64,000 nt of DNA from NCBI RefSeq assembly GCF_900167135.1, contig NZ_FUWZ01000001.1:1598336-1662335 (forward strand), in the 5' to 3' direction. The notes under the pieces are model-generated. The model was given only the letters and a program-made list of their open reading frames with translations. It was not told the DNA's origin and did not search any database. Below, in pieces: positions 24,500 through 34,600 of the stretch (positions within the stretch are counted from its first letter, which is position 1; every line of letters begins with the position of its first letter). The stretch comes from Chitinophaga eiseniae. GTDB taxonomy: Bacteria; Bacteroidota; Bacteroidia; Chitinophagales; Chitinophagaceae. Position numbers and translations under genes: made by a program.

Positions 24500-25848
24500 G
24501 ATCATTCGCCTTATTACTATTGTTTTTCCCAATGCTTTCCTTTGCGCAAAAAAGTTATTGGCAGGTAGAGCAAACCAAACCTGTTATCGTTACCTCGTTG
24601 TTTTTCGACGCGCTGATGCAGGAGTTTTCGTCACTGGACTACCTGACCTACGACCCAACAACAGGTAGCATCCTGTATTACGATGCCTATAAAAGGGGGT
24701 TGCAGCCTGCGTCTTTTGACAGCAGTAAACTGTCTGAGAAAAAGGAATGGGAGGTAACGCCCAAAATTGCGGATGGTAAGTTGAAAGTGCTGATTTATGG
24801 CAATAACAATAACATCGGCTTCATCGTTTGTAAGCCGGCGGCCGACAATGAACCGGCTTTCCTGGAAAAGGTAAAGGCTTCCAAAATGCTGGTGCATCAC
24901 CAGCTGATGGAGGCTGTTAAAGAACACCCGGTGGTCAATCTGCCGAAAAATAACCCGGAAAACACTGATGTGGAGGTGAACCTCGGCGCGTACAGCCTGC
25001 GGTTGCCCCGTGACAAATATTTTATTGTCCGCACCGCCGATAGCTACCAGTTCCTGCCGAAAACGGGGGATAGGCCGGAAAGTGATTTTAATCTTTTCGA
25101 TGCCGGATTTAACGATAATGATTCATTGTCTAACAGAGGTTTCTGGCCGGTGGCGAAGGAAGAAAACCTGTGGTTGAGCATCCATCCTTATTACGACTGG
25201 AAAACGAAAGAGAAAGGGGCCGGCGGCTACCTGTTGACCAACAGCGTGCCGGTATCCGGCGGGTATGTTAGCATGGCTACCGCGCAGAAGGAAAGCGCGG
25301 AGGAGTTGCTTCCCCTGGTACCGGTATTCCGTTCCCTGAAAGCAGAGAAAAAGGGGATCAGCCGCGATGCCTATAATTTTCCGGGCTGTAATACCGAAGG
25401 GGTGAAGCAGGCCGCGGGAGCGCTGGCCATCACCTTACCGCCTGCTTACCGCATCCGTGAATTCCATACGGGCGGCAGTAATTTTTACTCATTTGGCGTA
25501 ATGGATAGCCTGATCTTTTCGAGCGATGACCCGAACAGCCAGTATTATCCCGTGGAAGAAACGGATAAAAACGGGAACAGATCGCTGGAGCTGGCCAGTG
25601 GCGGGATATACGCGCTGAAAAAAGCCCGGTTTTCTACCGATATCGGAAAAATTGCTGCCGATTTTGAAAAAGAGGGTATCAATATCCTGGAGCAGGACGA
25701 TAATGGCATCTTTTACCGTTACCATGGGTCCTACTATCTGCTTCGGTATATTCGTAAGGGCGGTACCCATTATGTTTATTCCATGCAATTCAGAACGTTA
25801 CAGCGCTGTTTGTCAGAGTTTTGCCGTTCCAGGAAAATATTTTTATAG
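24496..25848 (+). CDS. Secreted protein of unknown function
   Basis: A 450-residue protein with a signal peptide cleaved after LSFAQ. No domain recognised. It is rich in Tyr, Lys and Asp, has paired segments (TGSILYYDAYKRGLQ, DDNGIFYRYHGSYYLLRYIRKGG) and ends with FCRSRKIFL. It is coupled to the 240-residue secreted protein upstream and ends at a terminator at 25849-25876. Confidence 0.75.
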   Translation: MRSFALLLLFFPMLSFAQKSYWQVEQTKPVIVTSLFFDALMQEFSSLDYLTYDPTTGSILYYDAYKRGLQPASFDSSKLSEKKEWEVTPKIADGKLKVLIYGNNNNIGFIVCKPAADNEPAFLEKVKASKMLVHHQLMEAVKEHPVVNLPKNNPENTDVEVNLGAYSLRLPRDKYFIVRTADSYQFLPKTGDRPESDFNLFDAGFNDNDSLSNRGFWPVAKEENLWLSIHPYYDWKTKEKGAGGYLLTNSVPVSGGYVSMATAQKESAEELLPLVPVFRSLKAEKKGISRDAYNFPGCNTEGVKQAAGALAITLPPAYRIREFHTGGSNFYSFGVMDSLIFSSDDPNSQYYPVEETDKNGNRSLELASGGIYALKKARFSTDIGKIAADFEKEGINILEQDDNGIFYRYHGSYYLLRYIRKGGTHYVYSMQFRTLQRCLSEFCRSRKIFL

Positions 25849-25876
25849 GTGTCGTTGTAAATAAGCGACACTTTTT
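25849..25876 (+). terminator. Intrinsic terminator of the two-gene secreted-protein operon
   Basis: GTGTCG (25849-25854) pairs with CGACAC (25866-25871) around an 11-nt loop, followed by five T. Confidence 0.75.
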
Positions 25877-25915
25877 GCAACTTTTTTTAAACCCGATCGT
25901 CTTTGTACTACAACA

Positions 25916-25923
25916 TATGTTTG
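25916..25923 (+). promoter_or_regulatory. -7 box of the transglutaminase-like gene
   Basis: TATGTTTG matches TAnnTTTG exactly, 18 nt before ATG 25942. No -33 element at the right spacing is seen. Confidence 0.45.
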
Positions 25924-25941
25924 TTATAAATCGATCTAAAC

Positions 25942-27045
25942 ATGAAGTCCTTACCTGTATTACTCCTGCTGGCAGGGTTAAGTGCCCCTGCTTTAGCGCA
26001 ACAATTGCCCGTTATCCGTGCCAACGCTACAACCGTCAGTATTAAAGACGGGCGCAATTTCTCCAAAAATGTCTGGACCATCGAGCCGGCTACCAAACCG
26101 GATATTTACATCACCTCAGCAAAGAAGGTGGTTTTCTATACTGACGTGGATTCTATCTCCATCCAGGTAAAGCAGGACAAACCGCAGGACTTTTATATTC
26201 TCCTGAACGGAAAAGATTCCGCATTGACCAGGGTACAATATCAGTTGCCCCGCCTGGAGATGCTAAAAAAGGCAAAGAAGTACAATTATGCCGATAAAAG
26301 AGAGGTCCCGGCATTCACTTATCAGTCGGCCGACGATGAGGTGCTGAAAAATATCCGCCGGGAATTCAAACTGGATTCCATCGCGGGCAACGGCAATGAG
26401 ATCTCCCAAATGATCAATCTGATGCACTGGGTACATGATATCATCCGGCATGATGGTAACAGTAATAACCCCAAACTGAAAAATGCTGTGGATATTATAG
26501 CTGTCTGCAACAAGGAAAACCGGGGCGTTAACTGTCGCATGATGGCCACCGTATTAAATGAATGTTATCTTGCGATGGGCTTCAAATCCAGGTTTTTAAC
26601 CTGTATGCCCAAAGAGTTGAAGTTCGATGACTGTCATGTGATCAACATGGTGTATTCAACAGATAAACAAAAGTGGCTCTGGATGGACCCTACCTTCAAC
26701 GCCTATGTGATGAATGAAAAAGGAGAACTGCTGGGTCCGGGTGAAGTAAGGGAAAAGCTGATCAGCGGACAACCGCTGATCCTGAATCCCGATGCCAACT
26801 GGAACCGGAAAAATTCGAGCACTAAAGAACAATACCTGGAAACCTATATGGCCAAGAACCTCTACCGCCTGGAAACACCGGTTGCCAGTGTATACAATGC
26901 GGAAACCGGTAAATGGCCAGCTTATGTACAGTTGGTGCCGCTGGATGCGCTGAACCAGGAGAGTACTAAGGCAGATAGTATGATGAAAAACGGCTACCGC
27001 TACCAGGTGACCAACAACCCGGACCTGTTCTGGGTGAAACCATAA
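25942..27045 (+). CDS. Secreted transglutaminase-like (papain-fold) protein
   Basis: A 367-residue protein with a signal ending ALAQQ. The transglutaminase-like core has the Cys-His-Asp triad: Cys in NRGVNCRMMATVLNE, His in FDDCHVINMVY and Asp in WLWMDPTFNAY, all in the expected order. The N-terminal about 100 residues form a beta-rich domain. Bacterial relatives are mostly peptidases or peptide amide hydrolases. Convergent with the MFS gene 12 nt away. Confidence 0.85.
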   Translation: MKSLPVLLLLAGLSAPALAQQLPVIRANATTVSIKDGRNFSKNVWTIEPATKPDIYITSAKKVVFYTDVDSISIQVKQDKPQDFYILLNGKDSALTRVQYQLPRLEMLKKAKKYNYADKREVPAFTYQSADDEVLKNIRREFKLDSIAGNGNEISQMINLMHWVHDIIRHDGNSNNPKLKNAVDIIAVCNKENRGVNCRMMATVLNECYLAMGFKSRFLTCMPKELKFDDCHVINMVYSTDKQKWLWMDPTFNAYVMNEKGELLGPGEVREKLISGQPLILNPDANWNRKNSSTKEQYLETYMAKNLYRLETPVASVYNAETGKWPAYVQLVPLDALNQESTKADSMMKNGYRYQVTNNPDLFWVKP

Positions 27046-27056
27046 CTATCCCGGCG

Positions 27057-28211
27057 CTAAAGCCCCGGACGACGATATTTTAGCCGTTTGAACAGCAAGA
27101 CAAGGAGTGCGATGATCAGACATCCCACGCTGGCCCAAACCACGTTGGCGATGCCGTAGCCAGCAATCCAGTGCCCGCCGAGTAAAGCGCCGGCCGTGAC
27201 GGCGAAGTTGCCACACGAGGTAAAAATACTATTGATCAGCTCCGACCCCTCTGGCACGGAGCTGGTCACCTGTATATTGCTGATAAGAAAACCGCCGGCA
27301 TGAATCAGTCCCCATACGGCAATCAGCAGCACCATCGGCAGGAGCGTGCCACCCAGCCAATATAACAGCACATGCACTGCTGATAATAATAACAGGAACA
27401 ACAGCGTGGTCACATAGGGCTGTCTGCTCATATATCTCCCTGCGAGATAATTCCCCCCGATACCTACCACACCGAATAATAACAACATCATGCTGATCGT
27501 ACTACCGTTCATGTGAGATACCTGCCTTAAAAAATCTGCCATGTAACCATAGGTGGCATACATCGCTGTGATGATGAAAAAGGCCAGCATTAAATTGATC
27601 CACAACAGGCCGTTACGGAAAATACTTTGCTGTGATGCGGCTGCCTCCCTTTGGTCTGCCGGTACTGGCGGCAGCCATCGCTTCACGCCCGCGAAAGCTA
27701 CTACGTTAATGAGAGCGGTAAGCAGAAACGCGCCCTGCCAATTGAACATCGCGGAAACAAAAGTGGCCAGAGGCACGCCCAGCACTGTTGCTACCGTAAG
27801 ACCGGAGAAAATAATACTGACTGCTTTGGAAGTGTTCTGCCGACTACTGTTATTGATCGCAAAAGACAGCGCAATGGACCAGTACACCGGATGAAAAAAG
27901 GCCGGCAGCATTCTGATCAGCAGCAACTGGTAAAAGTTCATGGCAAAAGCAGAGAGCACATTCGCCACCGCAAAAAGCAACAGTGAAAAAAGCAGCAGGC
28001 TTTTGCGGTCGGTCTTCGAAAAGAGCATCATCATAAAAGGGCCGAAGAAAGCTACGATCAGCGCAAAAGCGCTGAGAAGCCAGCCAGCCTTGTCAATGGT
28101 GACATGAAAGGCGGCCGCAATATCCGGTAATACCCCGATCACCCCAAATTCAGTAGTGGTAATACCAAACACGCCCAATGCCAGCAACCAGAGATTTTTT
28201 TCTGAACGCAT
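27057..28211 (-). CDS. MFS transporter (DHA1, AraJ/sugar- or drug-efflux type)
   Basis: A 384-residue major facilitator with about 12 TM helices. TM1 LLALGVFGITTTEFGVIGVL has the TEF...G motif typical of AraJ/YdhP-type exporters. The TM2-3 loop reads MMMLFSKTDRKSLLLF (a motif A variant). The divergent HxlR regulator 131 bp away probably represses it; a TACTT-N10-AAGTA inverted repeat lies between them. Confidence 0.88.
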   Translation of the reverse strand: MRSEKNLWLLALGVFGITTTEFGVIGVLPDIAAAFHVTIDKAGWLLSAFALIVAFFGPFMMMLFSKTDRKSLLLFSLLLFAVANVLSAFAMNFYQLLLIRMLPAFFHPVYWSIALSFAINNSSRQNTSKAVSIIFSGLTVATVLGVPLATFVSAMFNWQGAFLLTALINVVAFAGVKRWLPPVPADQREAAASQQSIFRNGLLWINLMLAFFIITAMYATYGYMADFLRQVSHMNGSTISMMLLLFGVVGIGGNYLAGRYMSRQPYVTTLLFLLLLSAVHVLLYWLGGTLLPMVLLIAVWGLIHAGGFLISNIQVTSSVPEGSELINSIFTSCGNFAVTAGALLGGHWIAGYGIANVVWASVGCLIIALLVLLFKRLKYRRPGL

Positions 28212-28276
28212 AGAAAAATTTTTCCGGCAAAGTTGCAGTTTGACTGTTGTAAACGGCTGTACTGACGATTTCGTGA

Positions 28277-28300
28277 GATACTTTCTCTTTGGTAAGTATC
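28277..28300. promoter_or_regulatory. Candidate HxlR operator
   Basis: GATACTT (28277-28283) and AAGTATC (28294-28300) are perfect inverted arms spaced by 10 nt in the MFS/HxlR divergent region. HxlR-family regulators commonly bind TACT...AGTA-type repeats. Confidence 0.55.
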
Positions 28301-28342
28301 CCCTTTCAGGAGAGGTTTCGTATTTTAGCGGGAAATAACCGG

Positions 28343-28702
28343 ATGCCTGAATTTTTTCACGATAAGAGACTGTATTACACGCCGATCGAATTTGCGTTGA
28401 GCCATATTGGTGGGACGTGGAAGATGCCGATACTGTGGCGTTTGCAGGAGAAACCGCAGCGGTTTAGCGAACTGAAAAAAGACATCCCGCATATTACGGA
28501 TAAAATGCTGACCAGCCAGTTGCGGGAACTGGAAAGCAAAGACCTTATCAGCCGCGAAGTGTTTCCGGTGGTGCCGCCGAAAGTGGAGTACCGCCTGACG
28601 GAGAAAGGAAGAAGAGCCATCCCCATTATCGAAACGATCATGAAGTACGGCTATGATCTGATAAAAGAGGCGGGCATTGAATACCCGCCTAAAGAAATCT
28701 AG
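28343..28702 (+). CDS. HxlR-family winged-helix regulator
   Basis: A 119-residue protein covering one HxlR domain: IEFALSHIGGTWKMPILWRL, the recognition region ITDKMLTSQLRELESKDLI and the wing VPPKVEYRLTEKGR. Start 28343 is used because earlier codons add a non-conserved extension. Its stop codon abuts the stop of the PL8 lyase gene on the other strand. It probably represses the divergent MFS gene in response to an electrophile or other toxic compound (family knowledge). Confidence 0.92.
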   Translation: MPEFFHDKRLYYTPIEFALSHIGGTWKMPILWRLQEKPQRFSELKKDIPHITDKMLTSQLRELESKDLISREVFPVVPPKVEYRLTEKGRRAIPIIETIMKYGYDLIKEAGIEYPPKEI

Positions 28703-31591
28703 TTACAGTTTCACGACTTTTTTTACCACTTGTTTACCCCCGCCGCTTAATACCAGCCAATACATTCCGGAACGTATATTCGACAACGATAGTTCAAATT
28801 GTTGCCGTCCGTTTAGCTTTTCTGTACGCAGTATTTTTCCGGCTGCATCTCTTAACTCCGCCTGTTGCCATGGCGTGGCTGTCTGTACCCTGATGTGATC
28901 AGCAGCGGGGTTGGGCGATAGCGTAATCCCGTCGCTGGTGGTTTTATCTGCCGCCATCATGGCGGCGAAGGTGTTGTTGTTACTGCTGCAGACGAGTACG
29001 GGCCGTTGCGTGGAATCACTGCCCTCCCGGGAGATGAAGATCGCATCGGTGGTGGCGCCTGCCAGTCCGGATACTAGCTTCAGCGTCAGGATTCCGTCTG
29101 CTGCCTTTTCCGCAAGCGCGATGTCTGTCACGTCCCATTCGGCGTAGTTGCCCGCGCCTCTTCCTGTGATGGTGTCTACCGCTTTAACGACAGCGGGTTT
29201 GTTGCTGTCGGTGATACCGGTTTCTGTCCAGCTGTCGTTGCTGACGTACCGGGCTATCCAGGGCACGGTGGCGATGCTGGTGTTGGCGTAGTTGACATAC
29301 ATGCGGAGCTTTACCAGGTTGGTGCCGGCCGGTATGGCGCTGACGTTGAACTTCAGGAACACTTCCCGGGTGTAGCTGCTGCTGCCGTCCTGCTTGAGTA
29401 CGAGGTTGCCGGTACCGTAATTGGTGGTATTGTAGCTACCTCCCCGCACATATGCATCTGCGATGGCGGTGATGGTAGAAGCGGAATATACCGGTGTGTT
29501 ATTGTTCACCTGGTAGGTGGCCGTTGAGCCGGCATAGGGTCCGGAAGGCAGGCTGGCGGCCAGGTGGCGCATCTGCGGAATTCCCGGCAGGGTCAGGTAA
29601 ATGTTAACCGGTGCGGAAGACTGTGCCGGGTCGGCGACGGATACTTTCACATGGCTGGTGCCAATATCATGCAGCATCAGGGCACAGGCCCGGTCGACGG
29701 TGATCGTTACGGAGTCTTTATGGAAAGTGCCGGCCTGGTAAAACACCAGCTGCCGGATATTCAGACCGGCATGATATACGGCCTGTATGTCGGCCGTGTT
29801 TTGTTCGATTCGTACAGCGGTGGTGTCGTAGGTGTTCATGTCCTGTCCGGGCAATACGTAATAGGCATAGGTGCCGTTCACCGGGGCGTTGCCATGATTG
29901 AACCAGAGCTGGAACACGTTCATGTTCTGTACGGTGGTGCTGCCACCGTTGTTGATGCTTCTCCAGGTGCCGGACTGCGACTGCATGCTCAGCTGCAGCT
30001 GGCCGCCGGCAGGGAAATAGTAGCCGATGCCGTTATGCGTGATCCATTTCAGGTTGTTGTTATAACTATAGGCGCCGTTGCCGATGGTATTCACAACGCC
30101 GTCTATTCTGGCAGACACGGCGCCGCTGAGCAGGCACTGGTTCACCGTGGTGTTCACTGGCTGTGCGGCGGTGGAACTGATGCCTGCTCCCAGGCACACC
30201 ACTTCTTTATCGAAAAAGAACCAGGCTTTGCGGGCTTGTGTGTTGTAATCGGAGAACTGCAGCGCGGACACGCCGTACAGTGAATCAGACACGCCGCCGG
30301 CAAAAGCGGTAGTGCCGAAGTTACCGCCCCAGGGCGCACGTACCGGGATGGTGGTGATGTAAGGCACCGTGGTGCCGGGAATGCGGCTCCAATCCCATAC
30401 CGGTGGGATATTGAAATAGTCGTTGCCGCTGGCGGCAATATGGGTGGACCCGTCTGACAGGTAGTAGCCTTTCAGGTTTTCGCCGTTGCCGTTTTCCTGT
30501 TTGGCGGTACGGGTAGAAGTGAGGTGTAGCCCGAACAGGTAACCGCTGCGGTGATGCTGGGTGTAGTCCGAACGCCAGAAATGATGGTGGAGGGAGGGTA
30601 AATGATAACCGGGCGGCTGGCTGCCGCTGAGCCGTGCAATGTTGTCGTCGTATTCACTGACATAGGCGGTATCCAGTACTTTGAGTTTTTGCAGCAGGCT
30701 GGTAACGCCCGCCTGCAGATTGTTTTCCCGGCTGATGCTGCGGCCGTTGGTGCCGAAGTCGATGTATTTGGCGCGCATGGCTTTCAGAAAACTGTTACGC
30801 ACGAAACTGCTGAAGAGCGCCAGCCTGTTGCCCGACAGGGCGTAGGGGGTGCCCCGGAGATAGTAGGCCACTTTCGTTTCCCCATCCACGAATACTGTAC
30901 CGTAGCCATAGATATACAACTGCGGGCCGTGCTGCTGGTACGACAGGTCATGCTGTATCCCTTCAGCGGTGGTAAGCACCAGGGGATAAAAAGCTTCGCC
31001 CACGCTGTACTGCATCAACGAATCGTTGGCGGTAAGGCAGGAGCGGTACATAAAATGGATGGCTTCGTCCAGCTTGTTGGCCCCGGTCTGTTTGCTGGGG
31101 TTGCCCCGGCTCATCTGCGTAAGCAGCGCACTGCGCAGGCTGCCGAGCGACTGCGGCGCTGTCTCCAGCAGGATGAGGATTTCGCCGATGCGCTGGGGGT
31201 TGGAGATGTCGTTGTGGTACCAGTTCCAGCTTTTGGGATCGGCGGAGTTCCAGTAGGTAAGGCTGTTGACGATGGCGGTAAACAGCGTGCCGCTATGGTA
31301 GTGGGTGCTGGCGGGTTTCGTGTAGGCCTGCGCAAAAGCCTTCACCCGGTTGATATGCACATCCGCCGTGTAGGTGGTGGAGCTGTAGGCATAGCTGACG
31401 TCCGGCCACGAGCCGTTGGCCTGTAAGGTGGACAGTGTGGCGGTGACGTTGTTGTCCAGCGTGGTGGTGTTGGATGCCTGGGCCAACAGCTCCTCCCGGA
31501 CACGGTCCATGATGGTGGTGTATGCCGTTTGGGCCGCTGCGTCAAGGGTACAGCACAGGAGCCCGAAAAAGAGTAGCATTTTCAGTTTCAT
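28703..31591 (-). CDS. PL8-family polysaccharide lyase (chondroitin AC/hyaluronan-lyase type), T9SS-secreted
   Basis: A 962-residue secreted lyase. Order: signal peptide (LLCCTLDAAAQ), alpha/alpha toroid (about 25-330), beta-sandwich domains (about 335-660), a DNRLRE/CBM96-like module (about 690-860, VYSASTITAIADAYVRGGSY) and a T9SS sorting domain (LSPNPAADHIRV to the end). Active-site motifs match chondroitin AC lyase: N172 in TGANK, H221 and Y230 in HGPQLYIYGYG (same 9-residue spacing as in the characterised enzyme), R284/R288 and E371 in ENGNGENLKG. It cleaves uronic-acid polymers by beta-elimination. Xanthan lyase is the other PL8 option. Confidence 0.92.
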   Translation of the reverse strand: MKLKMLLFFGLLCCTLDAAAQTAYTTIMDRVREELLAQASNTTTLDNNVTATLSTLQANGSWPDVSYAYSSTTYTADVHINRVKAFAQAYTKPASTHYHSGTLFTAIVNSLTYWNSADPKSWNWYHNDISNPQRIGEILILLETAPQSLGSLRSALLTQMSRGNPSKQTGANKLDEAIHFMYRSCLTANDSLMQYSVGEAFYPLVLTTAEGIQHDLSYQQHGPQLYIYGYGTVFVDGETKVAYYLRGTPYALSGNRLALFSSFVRNSFLKAMRAKYIDFGTNGRSISRENNLQAGVTSLLQKLKVLDTAYVSEYDDNIARLSGSQPPGYHLPSLHHHFWRSDYTQHHRSGYLFGLHLTSTRTAKQENGNGENLKGYYLSDGSTHIAASGNDYFNIPPVWDWSRIPGTTVPYITTIPVRAPWGGNFGTTAFAGGVSDSLYGVSALQFSDYNTQARKAWFFFDKEVVCLGAGISSTAAQPVNTTVNQCLLSGAVSARIDGVVNTIGNGAYSYNNNLKWITHNGIGYYFPAGGQLQLSMQSQSGTWRSINNGGSTTVQNMNVFQLWFNHGNAPVNGTYAYYVLPGQDMNTYDTTAVRIEQNTADIQAVYHAGLNIRQLVFYQAGTFHKDSVTITVDRACALMLHDIGTSHVKVSVADPAQSSAPVNIYLTLPGIPQMRHLAASLPSGPYAGSTATYQVNNNTPVYSASTITAIADAYVRGGSYNTTNYGTGNLVLKQDGSSSYTREVFLKFNVSAIPAGTNLVKLRMYVNYANTSIATVPWIARYVSNDSWTETGITDSNKPAVVKAVDTITGRGAGNYAEWDVTDIALAEKAADGILTLKLVSGLAGATTDAIFISREGSDSTQRPVLVCSSNNNTFAAMMAADKTTSDGITLSPNPAADHIRVQTATPWQQAELRDAAGKILRTEKLNGRQQFELSLSNIRSGMYWLVLSGGGKQVVKKVVKL

Positions 31592-31599
31592 AACAGTGG

Positions 31600-31643
31600 G
31601 ATTTGTAACAAATCTACGGATAGCCGTTGTGGTGGGGGGGGGG
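31600..31643 (-). promoter_or_regulatory. PL8 promoter with palindrome and G10 homopolymer
   Basis: On the minus strand TAGATTTG (plus 31609-31616) is an exact -7 box. It is overlapped by the 15-bp palindrome GATTTGT-A-ACAAATC (31600-31614). A run of ten G (31634-31643; C on the transcribed sense) covers the position where the -33 element should lie. Confidence 0.6.
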
Positions 31644-31669
31644 TTTTTCTAAGAGAATAGGGGGAATTT

Positions 31670-34600
31670 TCACAATTCCGGGGCTTCCGCGAACTCGGAA
31701 GGCGTTTTACCGAACTGTTTTTTGAATTCGCGGCTGAAATACTTACGGTCGTTATACCCCACCATATAGGCCACCTGGTAGACGGTATGCTGACGGGTAC
31801 GGATCAACGCCGCCGCTTTTTTGAGGCGGAGCGACTTCACAAAATCGTTCACCGACATGTTCGTCACGGCTTTTAGTTTCTTATATAACACCGGTTGGCT
31901 CATGGCCACTTTGCGGGCCAGCATCTCCACGCCGAAGGCAGGATCGTCCATATGCTCTTCCACCAAGGCGATCACTTTCTCCAGGAAAGCGTTGTCCACG
32001 CTGTTGGGCAGCGGGTCCGGGACAGCGGTCTCTGCCTGCAGCTGCCGGCTGTAACGTTCCCGCATCTTTTCACGGGAAGCGATGAGGTTGCGTACGTTCA
32101 GCGCCAGCACCCGCGTGCTGAAAGGTTTGGTGAGATAGAGGTCGGCGCCGGTTTCGAGGCCGCTCACGTGGTCGGCTTGTGAACTTTTGGCGGTGAGCAG
32201 CACCACCGGGATATGACTGGTACGTTCATCTGTTTTAAGCGCGGTACAGAATTGCAGTCCGTCCATCTCGGGCATCATGACGTCGCTGATCACCATGTCC
32301 GGGATCTGGGAGGTGGCGATAGTCAGACCGGCAGCCCCGTTCTCACTTTCCAGCACCTGGTACTGCTGCTGGAACGTCTGGCGGATAAGGGCGCGCAGCT
32401 CGGGATTGTCTTCCACGATGAGGATGGTAAAAGGCTGCGGGTTATCGGAGGCCGCCGCTTCAGTGTCTTCGGCCGGCATCAGCATCTTCAACGGTGCGGC
32501 CGGCATGGCCGGCTCTCCGCCTACAATGTGCTGCGTGCCTTCGAAATGCCGGGCGCCCGGCGGCAGGGTGACGGTGAAGCAGGTACGGCCTTCCCGCTCC
32601 GCGGCAGCAGGTTCACTTTCCACTGTGAGCGTGCCTTTGTGCTGCTCCACAATGTTTCTGGACAGCGCCAGGCCGATGCCGTAACCGGTATTCTGCAGAC
32701 CGTGGTCCTGTACCTGGAAGAAATTGGTGAACAGCTTGTCCAGGTATTCGGGGGCGATACCGCGACCGTTGTCGGTAACGGTAATGACAATGTTTTGCCT
32801 TACCTGCGATACATGCAGTTGTATATTGCCGCCGTCGGGCGTGAATTTGAAAGCGTTGGTCAGCAGGTTGAAGAACACCTTCTCCAGCTGCTCCCGGTCG
32901 AAGTATACCTGCGCATGTTCCATGTCATGCCGGAAAGCCATGCTGATTTGACGGTCCAGCGACAGCTCCCGGAAACTGTTGTAGATCTGGTCGAGGAAAG
33001 GGATCAGGTCCTGCTCCTGTACATGCAGCTTCAGGTGATTGGTTTCCGCCTTGCGGAAGTCCATCAGCTCATTCACCAGCTTCAGCAGCCGGTCGGCGTT
33101 ATTGCGTAACTGCGCCAGCGTAGCCTGTAACGGGTCGTCTTTTTTCAGCGTGTCTATCATTTTCTCCACCGGCACGAGCAACAGGGTCAGGTGCGTCCGG
33201 ATTTCGTGGGACACATGCGTGAAGAAATTCAGTTTCACCTGGTGCAGCTCTTCTTCCTTGTGCAGCAGCGCCCAGAGGAAAACGAAGCGGGTAACGAAAA
33301 AAATCAGCAGGCCGATACACAGGGCATAGATGGTAAACGCCCACCACGTCAGCCAGAACGGCGGGAGGATGGTGATCTCCATTTTAGCAGGCTCACTCCA
33401 GATACCATCGTTGTTGGCGCCCTTCACCCAAAAAGTATAATGACCGGAAGACAGGTTCGTATAGGTCACGGCCGGGTTGACGGTTTCTATCCAGTTGCCG
33501 TCGCCGCCCTCCAGCCGGTAAGCATAGCGGTTTTTGTTGCTCTTCACATAATTGAGCAGCGCAAATTCCAGCGTAAATACATCCTGGTTGTGGTGAAAAC
33601 GCAGCGCTTTCGTGTAACTGATATCTTCTTTCAGCAACTGATCTTTTGGGCCGATGCCCACCGGGTTGTTGAACAAACGAAGCCCTGTAAAACGGATCGG
33701 CGCGGGATAGGTATTGGTGATGATTTTTTCCGGGAAGAAGCTGGTGATGCCGTTGTATCCGCCGAAAAGGAATTCCCCGCGGCTGTCCCGCAGAAAAGAA
33801 TTGTAGTTGAACACGTTGCCGGCAATGCCATCGCTGACTGTGTAAGTCTGGAACCGGTGGCGGGCGGGGTCCAGCCGCGTCAGCCCGTTATGGGTGCTGA
33901 TCCACAAAAAGTGCTGGTCATCTTCCAACAGCCCCAGTACGTTGTCATTCGGCAGACCGTCTTTTTCCGTGTATCGCCGTTCCCGTTGCAGGGCCGCATT
34001 GTATTTAACAAGGCCGCCGAAATACATGCTGACCCAGATATTATGCCGGGCATCTTCCTGTATGGAATTGATATACCCTTGTTGCAATACCCGTACAGAA
34101 TCGCCTTCCAGCACATAGAGGCCGCTGATGGTTCCTATAAGGATACGCCGGCGGCTATCTTCCAGGATACAACGGATGGACTGCCGTTTGGCAATGCCCA
34201 TCAATACGGTATCTGCCTGCTGTTCCAGTTCCACCCCCCTGCGGTGGAGCAGGTATAGCTGTACGTTGGTGCCTACCCAGAAGCGGCCCTTGCTGTCTTC
34301 CAGCATGGATGTTACTTCCCCTGAAAAGGTAGCAGGGTCTTTGGGATTATAGAAGTAACGCCGGAAGCCGCCGTTCTGCAACAGGTTCAGGCCCCCGCCG
34401 TGGGTGCCGGTCCAGATGTGGTGATCTTTATCTTCATAGACTATTTTCACCAGGTTGGAACCGAGGCTTGCGGGATTATTGACATCATGCTTATAATAGG
34501 TGAACCGGCCGGTACTGCGGTCATAATAATTAAGGCCGCCGCCTTCGGTGCCGATCCAGTAGTTGTGGCGGGCATCTTCATGGATGCTGCTGATCACATT

